Below, one piece after another: positions 1 through 7,245 of a stretch of 64,000 nt of DNA. The DNA is from Curtobacterium sp. ER1/6 (lineage in GTDB: Bacteria; Actinomycetota; Actinomycetes; Actinomycetales; Microbacteriaceae), in the NCBI RefSeq assembly GCF_001742745.1, contig NZ_MJAK01000001.1, positions 124,001-188,000 on the forward strand, written 5' to 3'. The position numbers and the translations under genes are program-made. Under the pieces are notes generated by a model. It searched no databases and was not told the origin of the DNA. It was given only the letters and a program-made list of their open reading frames with translations. Within the stretch, counting starts at the first letter, position 1. Every line of letters starts with the position of its first letter.

Positions 1-855
1 GGCGTCGCCTTCGTCGTGACTCGGCCCGCGGTGGCCTCCGCCCTGTTCACCGCCGCCGCGTGGACCAAGGTCTGGCCGGCCGCCCTGGTGGGCGTGCTGC
101 TCCTGCTCCGTCGCGGGCACCGTGGGACGGTCGTCGCCGGCGCGGCGGTCGTCACCGGCCTGGTCGTCCTGGTCGACGTGCTCTACGGCGGCGCACCCCA
201 CCTGCTGTCCTTCGTCGGCGAGCAGAGCGACCGGGCGCTGCAGATCGAGGCGCCGCTCGCGACGCCCTTCATGTGGGCGGCTGCCCTCGGCGTGCCGGGC
301 GCGGCGGTGTACTACGACCGCGAGATCCTGACCTTCGAGGTGTCCGGCGCCGGGACCCATGCCGCCGCTGCCCTCTCGACACCGCTCATGGCCCTGGTCG
401 TGCTCGGCGGGGTCGCCGCCGCGCTCCTCGCCGTCCACCGCGGTGCCCGCCGTGCCGAGGCCGCCCCGGTCCTCGCGCTGCTGTTCGTCGCCGCGCTCAT
501 CGCGGTGAACAAGGTCGGGTCCCCGCAGTACGTCGGCTGGTACGCGGTGCCGGTCGTGTGGGGGCTCGTCGCCGGTCGGCCGAGTGCCCGACGGTTCCTG
601 CCCGTCGCGATCGGTGTGCTGCCGATGGCCGTGCTGACGCAGGTGATCTACCCCGGCTACTACGACCAGCTGCTCGCGGTCGAGCCGTGGATCGTCCTCG
701 TGCTCACGGTGCGCAACCTGCTCGAGGTCGCGGTGCTCGTCTGGGCGGTCGTCGTCCTGGTGCGCCTCGGGCGTGGATCCTCCGACCGCCGAGGCGACGC
801 CGAGGAGGCGCGGTCGGTGCGGCGGGACGTCGCCGGGGGCAGGATGGACGCATGA
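1..855 (+). CDS. Glycosyltransferase family 87-like membrane protein (5' truncated)
   Basis: The reading frame is already open at base 1, so the true start lies upstream of the window. The 284 residues seen are almost entirely hydrophobic helices. A KVWPAAL motif near the start is typical of the polyprenyl-phosphate-mannose-dependent (DUF2029/GT87) mannosyltransferases of actinobacteria. The C-terminus is a short basic/acidic cytoplasmic tail. Such enzymes transfer mannose from a lipid carrier on the outer face of the membrane during glycolipid or cell-wall glycan assembly. Family membership is inferred from hydrophobicity and this motif; the substrate is unknown. The stop overlaps the next start by 4 bp (ATGA), so the two genes are probably co-translated. 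Confidence 0.6.
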   Translation, partial: GVAFVVTRPAVASALFTAAAWTKVWPAALVGVLLLLRRGHRGTVVAGAAVVTGLVVLVDVLYGGAPHLLSFVGEQSDRALQIEAPLATPFMWAAALGVPGAAVYYDREILTFEVSGAGTHAAAALSTPLMALVVLGGVAAALLAVHRGARRAEAAPVLALLFVAALIAVNKVGSPQYVGWYAVPVVWGLVAGRPSARRFLPVAIGVLPMAVLTQVIYPGYYDQLLAVEPWIVLVLTVRNLLEVAVLVWAVVVLVRLGRGSSDRRGDAEEARSVRRDVAGGRMDA

Positions 856-1160
856 TCGTCGCGTTCTCCCTCGCCCCGTCCGGTGGTCCCAGCGCAGCGT
901 CGGACGGCTCTGTGCACGACGCCGTCGCTGCCGCGGTCCGCGTCGTCCGGGAGTCCGGGCTGCCGAACCGCACCTCGTCGATGTTCACCGAGGTCGAGGG
1001 GGAGTGGGACGAGGTCATGGACGTCGTCAAGCGCGCGACCGAGGCCGTCGCCGCCTACGGCACCCGGGTGTCGCTGGTGCTCAAGGCCGACATCCGCCCC
1101 GGGCACACCGGCGAGATCGACGGCAAGCTCGAGCGGCTCGAAGCGGCGCTCGACTCGTAG
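852..1160 (+). CDS. Thiamine-binding (YqgV/MTH1187, DUF77) family protein
   Basis: This 102-residue protein starts with MIVAFSLAPSG and contains the pattern SGLPNRTSSMFTEVEGEWDEV, followed by a helix and the SLVLKADIRPGHTGEIDGKL strand-turn. This matches the small ferredoxin-like DUF77 proteins, which form tetramers and have been reported to bind thiamine or hydroxymethylpyrimidine. The ATG overlaps the upstream membrane-protein stop (ATGA, 852-855), which fixes the start. Its role here is not clear from the neighbours; the coupling may simply reflect compact packing. Confidence 0.75.
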   Translation: MIVAFSLAPSGGPSAASDGSVHDAVAAAVRVVRESGLPNRTSSMFTEVEGEWDEVMDVVKRATEAVAAYGTRVSLVLKADIRPGHTGEIDGKLERLEAALDS

Positions 1161-1216
1161 CGCCGGTCTCGTGGCGCTCGACTCGTCGCGCGCGCCGACC
1201 GTCGTCGAGCAGTGCG

Positions 1217-1396
1217 TCAGGGGTACATGCGACCGTTGTTGCGGTCTCGTTCCGCCTGCCGCAGCGCCTCGGCGATCTCGGGGTCGCTCCCGTCGTACCG
1301 ACGTGAGCGCGAACCGAGGTCGGTCAGGTGGTGCATCCACAGCCACAGGCCCACCGCTGCGAGCACGACGATCCCGGTCACGATCCACCACCCCAT
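1217..1396 (-). CDS. Small single-pass membrane protein, 59 residues, unknown
   Basis: The frame gives one N-terminal transmembrane helix (GWWIVTGIVVLAAVGLWLWM) followed by a charged cytoplasmic tail, SRRYDGSDPEIAEALRQAE. The tail resembles the short conserved proteins of Microbacteriaceae with an arginine/aspartate-rich C-terminus. The ATG at 1396 puts the membrane helix right at the N-terminus. The frame could be extended upstream by 36 codons, but that part is low-complexity Arg/Pro and is probably not translated. It is a lone gene between two plus-strand genes. I do not recognise a function. Confidence 0.6.
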   Translation of the reverse strand: MGWWIVTGIVVLAAVGLWLWMHHLTDLGSRSRRYDGSDPEIAEALRQAERDRNNGRMYP

Positions 1397-1557
1397 GTCG
1401 AGGAGCGTACGCGCACGAGCGCGTCCGGTGCGCGGGCTGGGAGCTCCACGACACGCCGGAGGCCTCCCGTCGATGTCGGTGGGCGGGTGTCTCATGGTGC
1501 GCACCGGGCCGCACCGCGCAGCTCGGCCACGGTGACTGCGACGACGAGGAGTGCCTC

Positions 1558-1737
1558 ATGATGCACGACGGCTGGTGCCCGGACTGCGACCTGCAGACGG
1601 TCGTCATCGACTCCGACGAGCAGGGTGACGGCGCCTGGGCGACCTGCACCGAGTGCGCGGCCGGGTGGGTCCACCGGGACGAACTGCCGGAGTCCGCGGC
1701 ACGCCGGGACGTGCAGGCGGAGCGCCAGGCGGCCTAG
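1558..1737 (+). CDS. Small zinc-ribbon-like protein, unknown
   Basis: This 59-residue frame begins MMHDGWCPDCDLQTVV and has a second CTEC pair about 26 residues later, giving a C-x2-C...C-x2-C treble-clef or zinc-ribbon signature. The rest is acidic, with a basic/Ala-rich tail. A good Shine-Dalgarno sequence (GAGGA, 1546-1550) lies 7 bp before the ATG at 1558, which supports translation. Zinc binding is inferred from the cysteine spacing only. It could be a small nucleic-acid-binding or chaperone-like protein; no specific family is recognised. Confidence 0.55.
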   Translation: MMHDGWCPDCDLQTVVIDSDEQGDGAWATCTECAAGWVHRDELPESAARRDVQAERQAA

Positions 1738-1855
1738 GGCCGGTCCCGCGACGCCTGTGCTGCCGTGGTCCGCGGCGAGCGGACGGCTGACCGCCCGTTA
1801 CCGGGCGGCCGCGCGCCAGCTGCCGGACGCTCGCCCGCTGCCGGACGCCCGTTCG

Positions 1856-2809
1856 CTACCGGTCGGCCGTGGTGAAGACCAACCGACCAGTGCCCGGCGC
1901 GTCGGCATCGGCCCACAGCGTCGACACGTCCGTGAACGAGGCCACCTGCGCGTCGACGGCCACCGTGCCTGCGGCGATCGCCTCGACGATGCCCGGCAGC
2001 TCGGTGACGAACGCGTCCCGCCCGACCGAACCCTGACCGCTCCCCACGATGGTCAGCCCGGATGCGCGGAGTGCGGCCGAGGGGATGGGCGCGTCCTGGC
2101 CGGCCGTCGAGCCGATCGCGATCCAGTCGAGTCGGCGACCCCGGTCCGTCCGGGCGGTGACGAGGGCACGCATGACGTCCGAGGCAGGCCGGCCCCACAC
2201 GTAGTCGACGACCACGTCCACGTCTGCCGCTGCCCGCCCGACCGACGCGGGGTCGTCGAGGGCGACCAGGATGTCCGCGCCGAGGTCGCCCAGGGCGGCG
2301 AGCCGGGTCGTGTCGCGCCCGCTGGCGACGACGGACGAGGCACCCAGGTGCTTCGCCACCTGCACCGCAGCCCTTCCCGACGCCCCGGTCGCGCCCAGCA
2401 CGAGCACTCGGGCGCCCGACGCGAGGTCGATCCGGCGGCGGAGGGCGACCCAGGAGGACATCACCGGGTTGGCGCCCGCAGCCACGGCGACCGGGTCGGC
2501 ACCATCGGGCAGGACGACACTCGCTCGTGGGTCCGCGGCGACACGCTCCGCCATGGTGCCGCGGGTCTCGCTCGACGCGACGAAGTAGCGCAGCGAGCCG
2601 TCGGGGAAGCGGCCCACAGCGTCGACACCGGGCACGAGCGGCAGGCTGCCCTCGCTCGTGTAGTGCGATCCTGCCGCCTGGGACCGGACCCGCGGGTGCA
2701 GTCCGGTGGCGACGACCTCCACCACCACCTCGGCCTCGGCGGCGACGGGCTCGGGGAACTGCCGCCAGGTCGGTACCCGGCCGAACTGCTCGACGACTGC
2801 TGCGTGCAT
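1856..2809 (-). CDS. Zinc-independent quinone/alcohol oxidoreductase (MDR family)
   Basis: A 317-residue medium-chain dehydrogenase/reductase. It has an N-terminal GroES-like domain (MHAAVVEQFG...HPRVRSQAAGSHY) and a Rossmann domain with VLVLGATGASGRAAVQVAK, the NADPH-binding loop. The structural zinc cysteines of alcohol dehydrogenases are absent, so it belongs with the quinone oxidoreductase/enoyl-reductase group. I chose the ATG at 2809, not 2821, because GGAGG sits about 6 bp before it. It is divergent from the marR gene, with two inverted-repeat operators in the gap, so it is probably the MarR target and involved in electrophile or quinone detoxification. Confidence 0.8.
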   Translation of the reverse strand: MHAAVVEQFGRVPTWRQFPEPVAAEAEVVVEVVATGLHPRVRSQAAGSHYTSEGSLPLVPGVDAVGRFPDGSLRYFVASSETRGTMAERVAADPRASVVLPDGADPVAVAAGANPVMSSWVALRRRIDLASGARVLVLGATGASGRAAVQVAKHLGASSVVASGRDTTRLAALGDLGADILVALDDPASVGRAAADVDVVVDYVWGRPASDVMRALVTARTDRGRRLDWIAIGSTAGQDAPIPSAALRASGLTIVGSGQGSVGRDAFVTELPGIVEAIAAGTVAVDAQVASFTDVSTLWADADAPGTGRLVFTTADR

Positions 2810-2825
2810 CGGATCCTCCATCTGG

Positions 2826-2860
2826 TTCGTTATACGAAGCAAAGTAGTTCGCGACACGAA
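2826..2860. promoter_or_regulatory. Two tandem MarR-type operators
   Basis: The divergent gap contains TTCGTTATACGAA (2826-2838) and TTCGCGACACGAA (2848-2860). Both are 13-bp inverted repeats with TTCG...CGAA ends, and their centres are 22 bp (about two helical turns) apart. The area is unusually AT-rich for this genome. Placement between an oxidoreductase and a MarR regulator suggests autoregulated, inducer-released repression. Confidence 0.65.
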
Positions 2861-2882
2861 GTTTGTCAAGTAGGATCGCGAC

Positions 2883-3326
2883 ATGGACCGACACGACCAG
2901 GAAGACGGGGGCGACGGAGACGACCGCGACGATCGGCTCGTCGACGCGCTCGGAGAGCTCGCGTTCCGCACCATGGGCACGCTGACCGAGATCGCCGCCG
3001 ACGAGGGCGTCTCGCTGACGCAACTGCGCGTGCTGGCGATCCTGCGCGACCGACGGGTCCGGATCGGCGACCTCGCGCAGTACCTCGGGCTCGAGCGGTC
3101 GACGATGACGGGCCTGGTGGCACGGGCATCGGCGAAGGGACTGCTCGCGCGGCAGCCGAACGCGGACGACGCACGGGCGGTGGACGTCGTGCTCACCGAA
3201 CCGGGGCGCCGGGTCGCCCGACGCCTCGAGACCGCGATGCGCATCGCCCTCGACCCGATGACCGGCACCCTCGACCCGGCCCGGCGTCAGGAACTCCGGG
3301 TCCTGATCGAGGCGATGCTCCACTGA
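2883..3326 (+). CDS. MarR family transcriptional regulator
   Basis: A 147-residue winged-helix protein. The acidic N-terminus (DRHDQEDGGDGDDRDD) is followed by the dimerisation helix, the recognition region LAQYLGLERSTMTGLVARAS (around residues 64-84) and the wing with the DDARAVDVVLTEPGRRVA pattern typical of MarR. These proteins are dimeric repressors released by phenolics, oxidants or drugs. It is transcribed away from the oxidoreductase, with paired 13-bp palindromes in the 73-bp gap, so autoregulation plus control of that gene is the likely job. The inducer cannot be read from the sequence. Confidence 0.88.
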   Translation: MDRHDQEDGGDGDDRDDRLVDALGELAFRTMGTLTEIAADEGVSLTQLRVLAILRDRRVRIGDLAQYLGLERSTMTGLVARASAKGLLARQPNADDARAVDVVLTEPGRRVARRLETAMRIALDPMTGTLDPARRQELRVLIEAMLH

Positions 3327-3689
3327 CGGGTGGGTACGGGCCGTCGAGGAGTCCGTGCGCGTCGCGCCGTGTCCGACGCCAGCGCACCAGCTCGGTCGCC
3401 GAGGCGGCCCGGCGGACCCGCGGACGTGCGGCACCGCCTGTCGAATCGATTCGGCCTGTCGCCTTCCGTCGACGGTTTGGAGCGGTCTACACTGCTCTGA
3501 CCGGGTCACCAGGACGTGGTCCGGTCGTTCGACGCCGAACCGGACCGTCCCTGCGCACGGCCGCACCGGGCGACGACCCCGCGCGACGCACGCGGAGCGG
3601 TCCCCGCGCGTGGCGACACGCGCGTCCTGCCGGTCCGCAGGCCGGTGTCCGGAACCCAGCCCCGCTCCTCCCGTCAGAGAACAGGTCGC
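3327..3689 (+). other. Intergenic region/leader ahead of the MFS gene
   Basis: No convincing gene. A possible -10 hexamer TACACT lies at 3488-3493, which would give a leader of about 190 bases. A stem with 8-bp arms GGTCCGGT/ACCGGACC (3518-3525 and 3539-3546, 13-nt loop) follows it. The MFS frame is open back to GTG 3516, but that stretch is arginine/proline-rich low complexity and probably not translated. Confidence 0.4.
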
Positions 3690-4955
3690 ATGACGCTCAC
3701 CACCCCGACGCAGCGCGCCCTCGCGCTCATCGCCCTCGCGCTCGGCGGCTTCGCCATCGGGTCGACCGAGTTCGTCGCGATGGGACTGCTGCCGAACATC
3801 GCCGAGGCGCTCCTGCCGACGCAGTACGCCGCCGACCCGGCTGCGGGCGTCGCGCACGCCGGGTGGCTCGTCAGCGCCTACGCGCTCGGCGTGGTGGTCG
3901 GCGCCCCGACCATCGCCGCGATCTCGGCGACCTTCCCGCGCAAGGGCCTGATCCTCGTGCTCCTCGTCGGCTTCGTCGTCGCCACGATCGCGAGCGCCGT
4001 CCTGCCGAGCTTCGGCCTCGTGCTCGTCGCCCGGTTCGTGGCCGGGCTGCCGCACGGCGCGTACTTCGGCATCGTGTCGATCGTCGCGGGCGAGATCATG
4101 GGCCCGGGCAAGCGCGGCAAGGGCATCGCGATGGTGATGCTCGGGCTGTCCATCGCCAACGTCGTCGGCGTCCCCGCGATCACCTGGATCGGTCAGAACG
4201 CCGGCTGGCGGATCGCCTACGGTGTCGTCTCGCTGCTGTTCGTGCTGACGTTCCTCGCCGTTGCCGCCTTCGTGCCGCGCAGCGCCGCCGACGCGCACGC
4301 GACCATCGGGCGGGAGCTCCGGGCCTTCCGGTCGCCGCAGGTCTGGATCGTGATGGGCCTGGGCGCCGTCGGGTTCGGCGGGTTCTTCGCCGTGTACTCC
4401 TACATCTCGCCGCTGGTGCAGAACGTGACCGGGCTGCCCGAGTCGGCGGTGCCGCTCGTGCTCGTGGTCGTCGGTCTCGGCATGGTCGTCGGCGGTGTGC
4501 TCGGTGGACACCTCGCCGACCACAGTGTCAAGCGCACGATCTACATCGGGATGCTCGCGCTCATCGGTGCGCTGCTCGTGACCGTCTTCACGGCGCAGTG
4601 GGTCTGGGGCGTGTTCCTCGGGGCGTTCCTGCTCGGCGCGACCTCGTCGGCGATCCCGCCTGCGGTGCAGTCGCGGCTCATGGACGTCGCCGGTGACGCG
4701 CGCACCATCGCGGCGGCGCTCAACCACTCGGCGTTCAACATCGGCAACTCGCTCGGTGCGGCCCTCGGCGGTGCGGTCATCGCGGCCGGGTTCGGCTTCC
4801 TGGCACCCGCGTGGCTCGGCATCGTGCTCGCGCTCCTGGGGCTGCTCGTCACGATGGTGAGCTACGGCGTCGAACGGCGGGCGGACCGGCGCTCGGCGCT
4901 GCGGTCGTCCTCGCCGTCGACCGGTCCGATCACCGCGCCGGTCCCGACGGTCTGA
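3690..4955 (+). CDS. MFS exporter, DHA1 (AraJ/YdhP/Cmx-like)
   Basis: A 421-residue protein with 12 predicted helices. It begins MTLTTPTQRALALIALALGG and has the GSTEFVAMGLLPNIA element of the AraJ/CmlR/YdhP branch of the major facilitator superfamily, followed by the SAYALGVVVGAP motif-B region. Family members export sugars, chloramphenicol or purine-type drugs by proton antiport. I chose the ATG at 3690 because it places the first helix at the N-terminus and has a weak AGG upstream; the frame stays open to 3516. It ends 37 bp before a large convergent hairpin. The drug specificity cannot be assigned. Confidence 0.85.
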   Translation: MTLTTPTQRALALIALALGGFAIGSTEFVAMGLLPNIAEALLPTQYAADPAAGVAHAGWLVSAYALGVVVGAPTIAAISATFPRKGLILVLLVGFVVATIASAVLPSFGLVLVARFVAGLPHGAYFGIVSIVAGEIMGPGKRGKGIAMVMLGLSIANVVGVPAITWIGQNAGWRIAYGVVSLLFVLTFLAVAAFVPRSAADAHATIGRELRAFRSPQVWIVMGLGAVGFGGFFAVYSYISPLVQNVTGLPESAVPLVLVVVGLGMVVGGVLGGHLADHSVKRTIYIGMLALIGALLVTVFTAQWVWGVFLGAFLLGATSSAIPPAVQSRLMDVAGDARTIAAALNHSAFNIGNSLGAALGGAVIAAGFGFLAPAWLGIVLALLGLLVTMVSYGVERRADRRSALRSSSPSTGPITAPVPTV

Positions 4956-4992
4956 GGCGTCCGGACGAGGGACCGGGTGGCGGCAGGCGCGT

Positions 4993-5052
4993 CCACACGA
5001 CGGACGGGAGGCCCGTGGCGGTGTCGCCACGGGCCTCCCGTCCGTCGTGTGG
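4993..5052. terminator. 28-bp perfect hairpin between convergent genes
   Basis: Arms at 4993-5020 and 5025-5052 are perfectly complementary, with a GTGT loop. It sits between the convergent MFS and response-regulator genes and would serve as a bidirectional terminator. The arms contain the GGACGGGAGGC core that recurs in many other intergenic hairpins of this window. There is no U-tract. Confidence 0.8.
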
Positions 5053-5071
5053 TCCGGTACCGGACCGACCG

Positions 5072-5743
5072 TTACAGCCCGACGGGGCTGCCGTCCTGCA
5101 CGATGATGCCGTCGGTGATCGCGCGCTTCCGCAGCGCGACCTTCGTGCCGACGTCGAAGCCAGCGACGCGGTACTTCTCGCGGATGCGCTTGAGGTAGCT
5201 CTTGGCGGTCTCCTCGGAGATGCCGAGCTGGTAGGCGACGCTCTTCACGGGCTCGCCGCCGCCGTAGAGCGCCATCACGCGACGCTCCTGCGCGCTGAGC
5301 TTCGGGACACCGCCGACGTCGCCGCTGTTGATCGCGAGGTCGAGCTCCGCGGACACGTACTGCTCGCCGCGCTGGGCGGCACGGATCGCCTCGACGATCA
5401 TGTCGGCGTCCTCGCTCTTGACGAGGTAGCCGAGGGCACCGGAGGCGAGGGCCTCGCGGACAACGTTCGGCTCCGAGTACGTGCTCATGACGACGGTCTT
5501 GACGCCGGCCGTCTTCAGCGTCGAGATCTTCAGCGAGACCGGGATCGAGTCCTTGAGGTCGAGGTCGAGCAGGACCACGTCGACCGGGAACGCGGGGCTC
5601 GTGAGGAGCTCCGGCCAGGTGGTCACCGCCGCGACGAGCGTGATGTCGTCCGCGGCGCTGCGGATCCACTCGGTCAGCGCGCCGAGCAGCATCCGGTGGT
5701 CGTCGACGAGTGCGAGTCGGATCGGTTCCTCTGGAGTCGCCAT
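5072..5743 (-). CDS. NarL/FixJ-type response regulator
   Basis: A 223-residue two-domain regulator. The receiver domain has the acidic pair LALVDDH, the phospho-acceptor Asp60 in VVLLDLDL, Thr/Ser at VVMSTYSE and Lys in YLVKSED. The C-terminal LuxR-type helix-turn-helix reads PKLSAQERRVMALY...YQLGISEETAKSYLKRIREKY. It follows the genes for a membrane protein and a HisKA_3 kinase on the same strand, so it is the presumed output of that kinase. A 179-bp gap with its own TAGGAT hexamer and an SD (AAAGGACG) suggests an additional private promoter. Target genes are unknown. Confidence 0.9.
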   Translation of the reverse strand: MATPEEPIRLALVDDHRMLLGALTEWIRSAADDITLVAAVTTWPELLTSPAFPVDVVLLDLDLKDSIPVSLKISTLKTAGVKTVVMSTYSEPNVVREALASGALGYLVKSEDADMIVEAIRAAQRGEQYVSAELDLAINSGDVGGVPKLSAQERRVMALYGGGEPVKSVAYQLGISEETAKSYLKRIREKYRVAGFDVGTKVALRKRAITDGIIVQDGSPVGL

Positions 5744-5776
5744 CAGGCGTCCTTTCTCGAAGGAGGTGCGGGGCCG

Positions 5777-5782
5777 ATCCTA
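5777..5782 (-). promoter_or_regulatory. Probable -10 box (TAGGAT) for the response regulator
   Basis: Reading the minus strand, TAGGAT lies 33 bp upstream of the regulator ATG. The transcript would have a short leader holding the AAAGGACG Shine-Dalgarno sequence. No clear -35 is visible. Confidence 0.4.
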
Positions 5783-5855
5783 GGTGGACGGGCCGTTCTG
5801 GTCGGGCAGGTGGAGCGGGTGTCCGGCAGATCGGGCCCGGCCGGGCGGTGGTGCG

Positions 5856-5904
5856 GGTCGTGCGGTGTGACTGGTCGTGCGGTGGTGCTGGTCGTGCTGG
5901 TGCC
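5856..5904. repeat. Three tandem 17-bp imperfect repeats
   Basis: GGTCGTGCGGTGTGACT (5856-5872), GGTCGTGCGGTGGTGCT (5873-5889) and a 15-bp partial copy (5890-5904) lie in the gap between the membrane-partner gene and the response-regulator gene. They are evenly phased and could be regulator half-sites or simple slippage repeats. Confidence 0.7.
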
Positions 5905-5922
5905 GTGCCGTCGCGGGTCTCG

Positions 5923-7245
5923 CTACATCGTGGGGTGTCGGTCGACGACGCAGTGGGAGACGATGTGGAGGACCCCGTCGCGGACCGAGTCCGTGTAGGG
6001 GCCGACGCGCTGCAACGCACTCCACGCCGTCGGGCCGAGTCGGCGGCGGGGGACCCCGCGGGACTCGAACACGATCGGCACGTCCATCCGCTCGTCGGAG
6101 ACGGGGTGACCGTCCGAGCCGATGGGTCCGAGCGTCACGGAGACGACCGGGGAGCCGGGATGGTTGGTGCGGCCGTCCCCGACCATCTGCCAGAGCGCCT
6201 GCAGCAGCCCGTCGCGTTGCGCAGGGGTCAGGTGCCCGGCGAGCGACTGCGGGTCGGCGACGCTGACCGAGCGTCCCAGGTGGTCGGACTCGGTGATCGC
6301 GTGGTACAGCCAGGTCTCCCGGCGCCCCTCGATGAGGTGCAGCCGGAGCTCGGTGGCCAGGGAGGCGGCGACCGACGCCGAGGCGTCCGAGAGCGGCAGC
6401 GGGTCGGAGCCGTTCGCGACGGCGTCGAGGAGCTTCTCCGCGGCCAGGTCGAGGCGGGCCAGCTCGTCAGAGGCGAGCATGCCGACCGCGAACTGCGGCG
6501 CCTGCACGTTGCTCTGCACGAGCACCCGGTCGAGTTCGCGCTGGACGAGCTGGCGGAACCGGTGCACGACGTACAGCGCGAGCGACGGGGGGACGACCAC
6601 CAGGGCCAGCAGGGAGACGATCCCGGGCAGCGTGTCCGACGTGATCGGGGTGGAAAGGACGGCGACGACGGCGAAGGCGAGGCCGAGCACGGCGATCGCG
6701 GCCGCGACCTCGCGGGCGGGACGCAGCGCCGCGACCGGGAGCAGTGCGAAGCCCGCGGTGACGGCCGCGCTGACCGAGTGGGCGATGTCGTGCTCGGGGA
6801 AGATGCCGATGAAGTCGAGCGTCACGACGCAGGCGAGCACGGCGCAGATCAGGCCGAACGCGGTGCCGGTCAGGCGTTCGCCGTAGGTCATCAGGCTCAG
6901 CCCGACGCCGACCGCGGCGACCAGGTAGAGGGCCCACGCCGCGGCGGGGAGCCAGGGGTTCGCGTACTCGGGCAGTCGGGCGACGAAGAACACCAGTCCC
7001 GCGACGGCCTCGATCGCGGCGAGGACCGCCGCGCCGAGCCCGAGGTAGCCGGCGCCGAGCGAGGCGCCCGGCTTCGCGGCCTGCCGCAGCGACCGCGCGC
7101 CCGTCGAGGTCGAGGGGAGTCCGCGGGCCTGACGCCGCTCGCTCCCGCGGTAGCGCTCGCGGGCCTCGCGCCGGGTCCGCGGTGCCTGCTGCACGGTGTC
7201 GCCGGGCAGTCCGCGGCTGATGGTGTCCTCGGGGACGCGGGTCAT
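5923..7245 (-). CDS. Membrane protein partner of a two-component system
   Basis: 440 residues. A basic, low-complexity N-terminus (about 1-60) is followed by six or so hydrophobic helices (about 65-235), a short coiled segment (HRFRQLVQRELDRVLVQS) and a soluble C-terminal half. The C-terminal part has some histidine-kinase look (LATELRLHLIEG...QALWQMV) but no phospho-acceptor His block or ATP-binding N/G boxes that I can see. The gene overlaps the upstream kinase gene by 4 bp (ATGA, 7242-7245). It is probably a co-sensor or non-catalytic kinase-like subunit. No named family is recognised. Confidence 0.75.
   Translation of the reverse strand: MTRVPEDTISRGLPGDTVQQAPRTRREARERYRGSERRQARGLPSTSTGARSLRQAAKPGASLGAGYLGLGAAVLAAIEAVAGLVFFVARLPEYANPWLPAAAWALYLVAAVGVGLSLMTYGERLTGTAFGLICAVLACVVTLDFIGIFPEHDIAHSVSAAVTAGFALLPVAALRPAREVAAAIAVLGLAFAVVAVLSTPITSDTLPGIVSLLALVVVPPSLALYVVHRFRQLVQRELDRVLVQSNVQAPQFAVGMLASDELARLDLAAEKLLDAVANGSDPLPLSDASASVAASLATELRLHLIEGRRETWLYHAITESDHLGRSVSVADPQSLAGHLTPAQRDGLLQALWQMVGDGRTNHPGSPVVSVTLGPIGSDGHPVSDERMDVPIVFESRGVPRRRLGPTAWSALQRVGPYTDSVRDGVLHIVSHCVVDRHPTM

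Noticed and set aside
3516-3689. N-terminal extension of the MFS exporter from GTG 3516
   Set aside because: In frame, but the 58 residues are Arg/Pro-rich and would place hydrophilic sequence before the first helix; ATG 3690 fits the family.
1734-6020. A very long open frame on the minus strand (over 1,400 codons) across several real genes
   Set aside because: Arg/Asp/Pro-rich low-complexity translation, antisense or out of frame to well-supported genes. Such shadow frames are expected at this base composition; similar ones at 7.2-12.5, 9.3-13.5 and 39.9-43.8 kb were also set aside.
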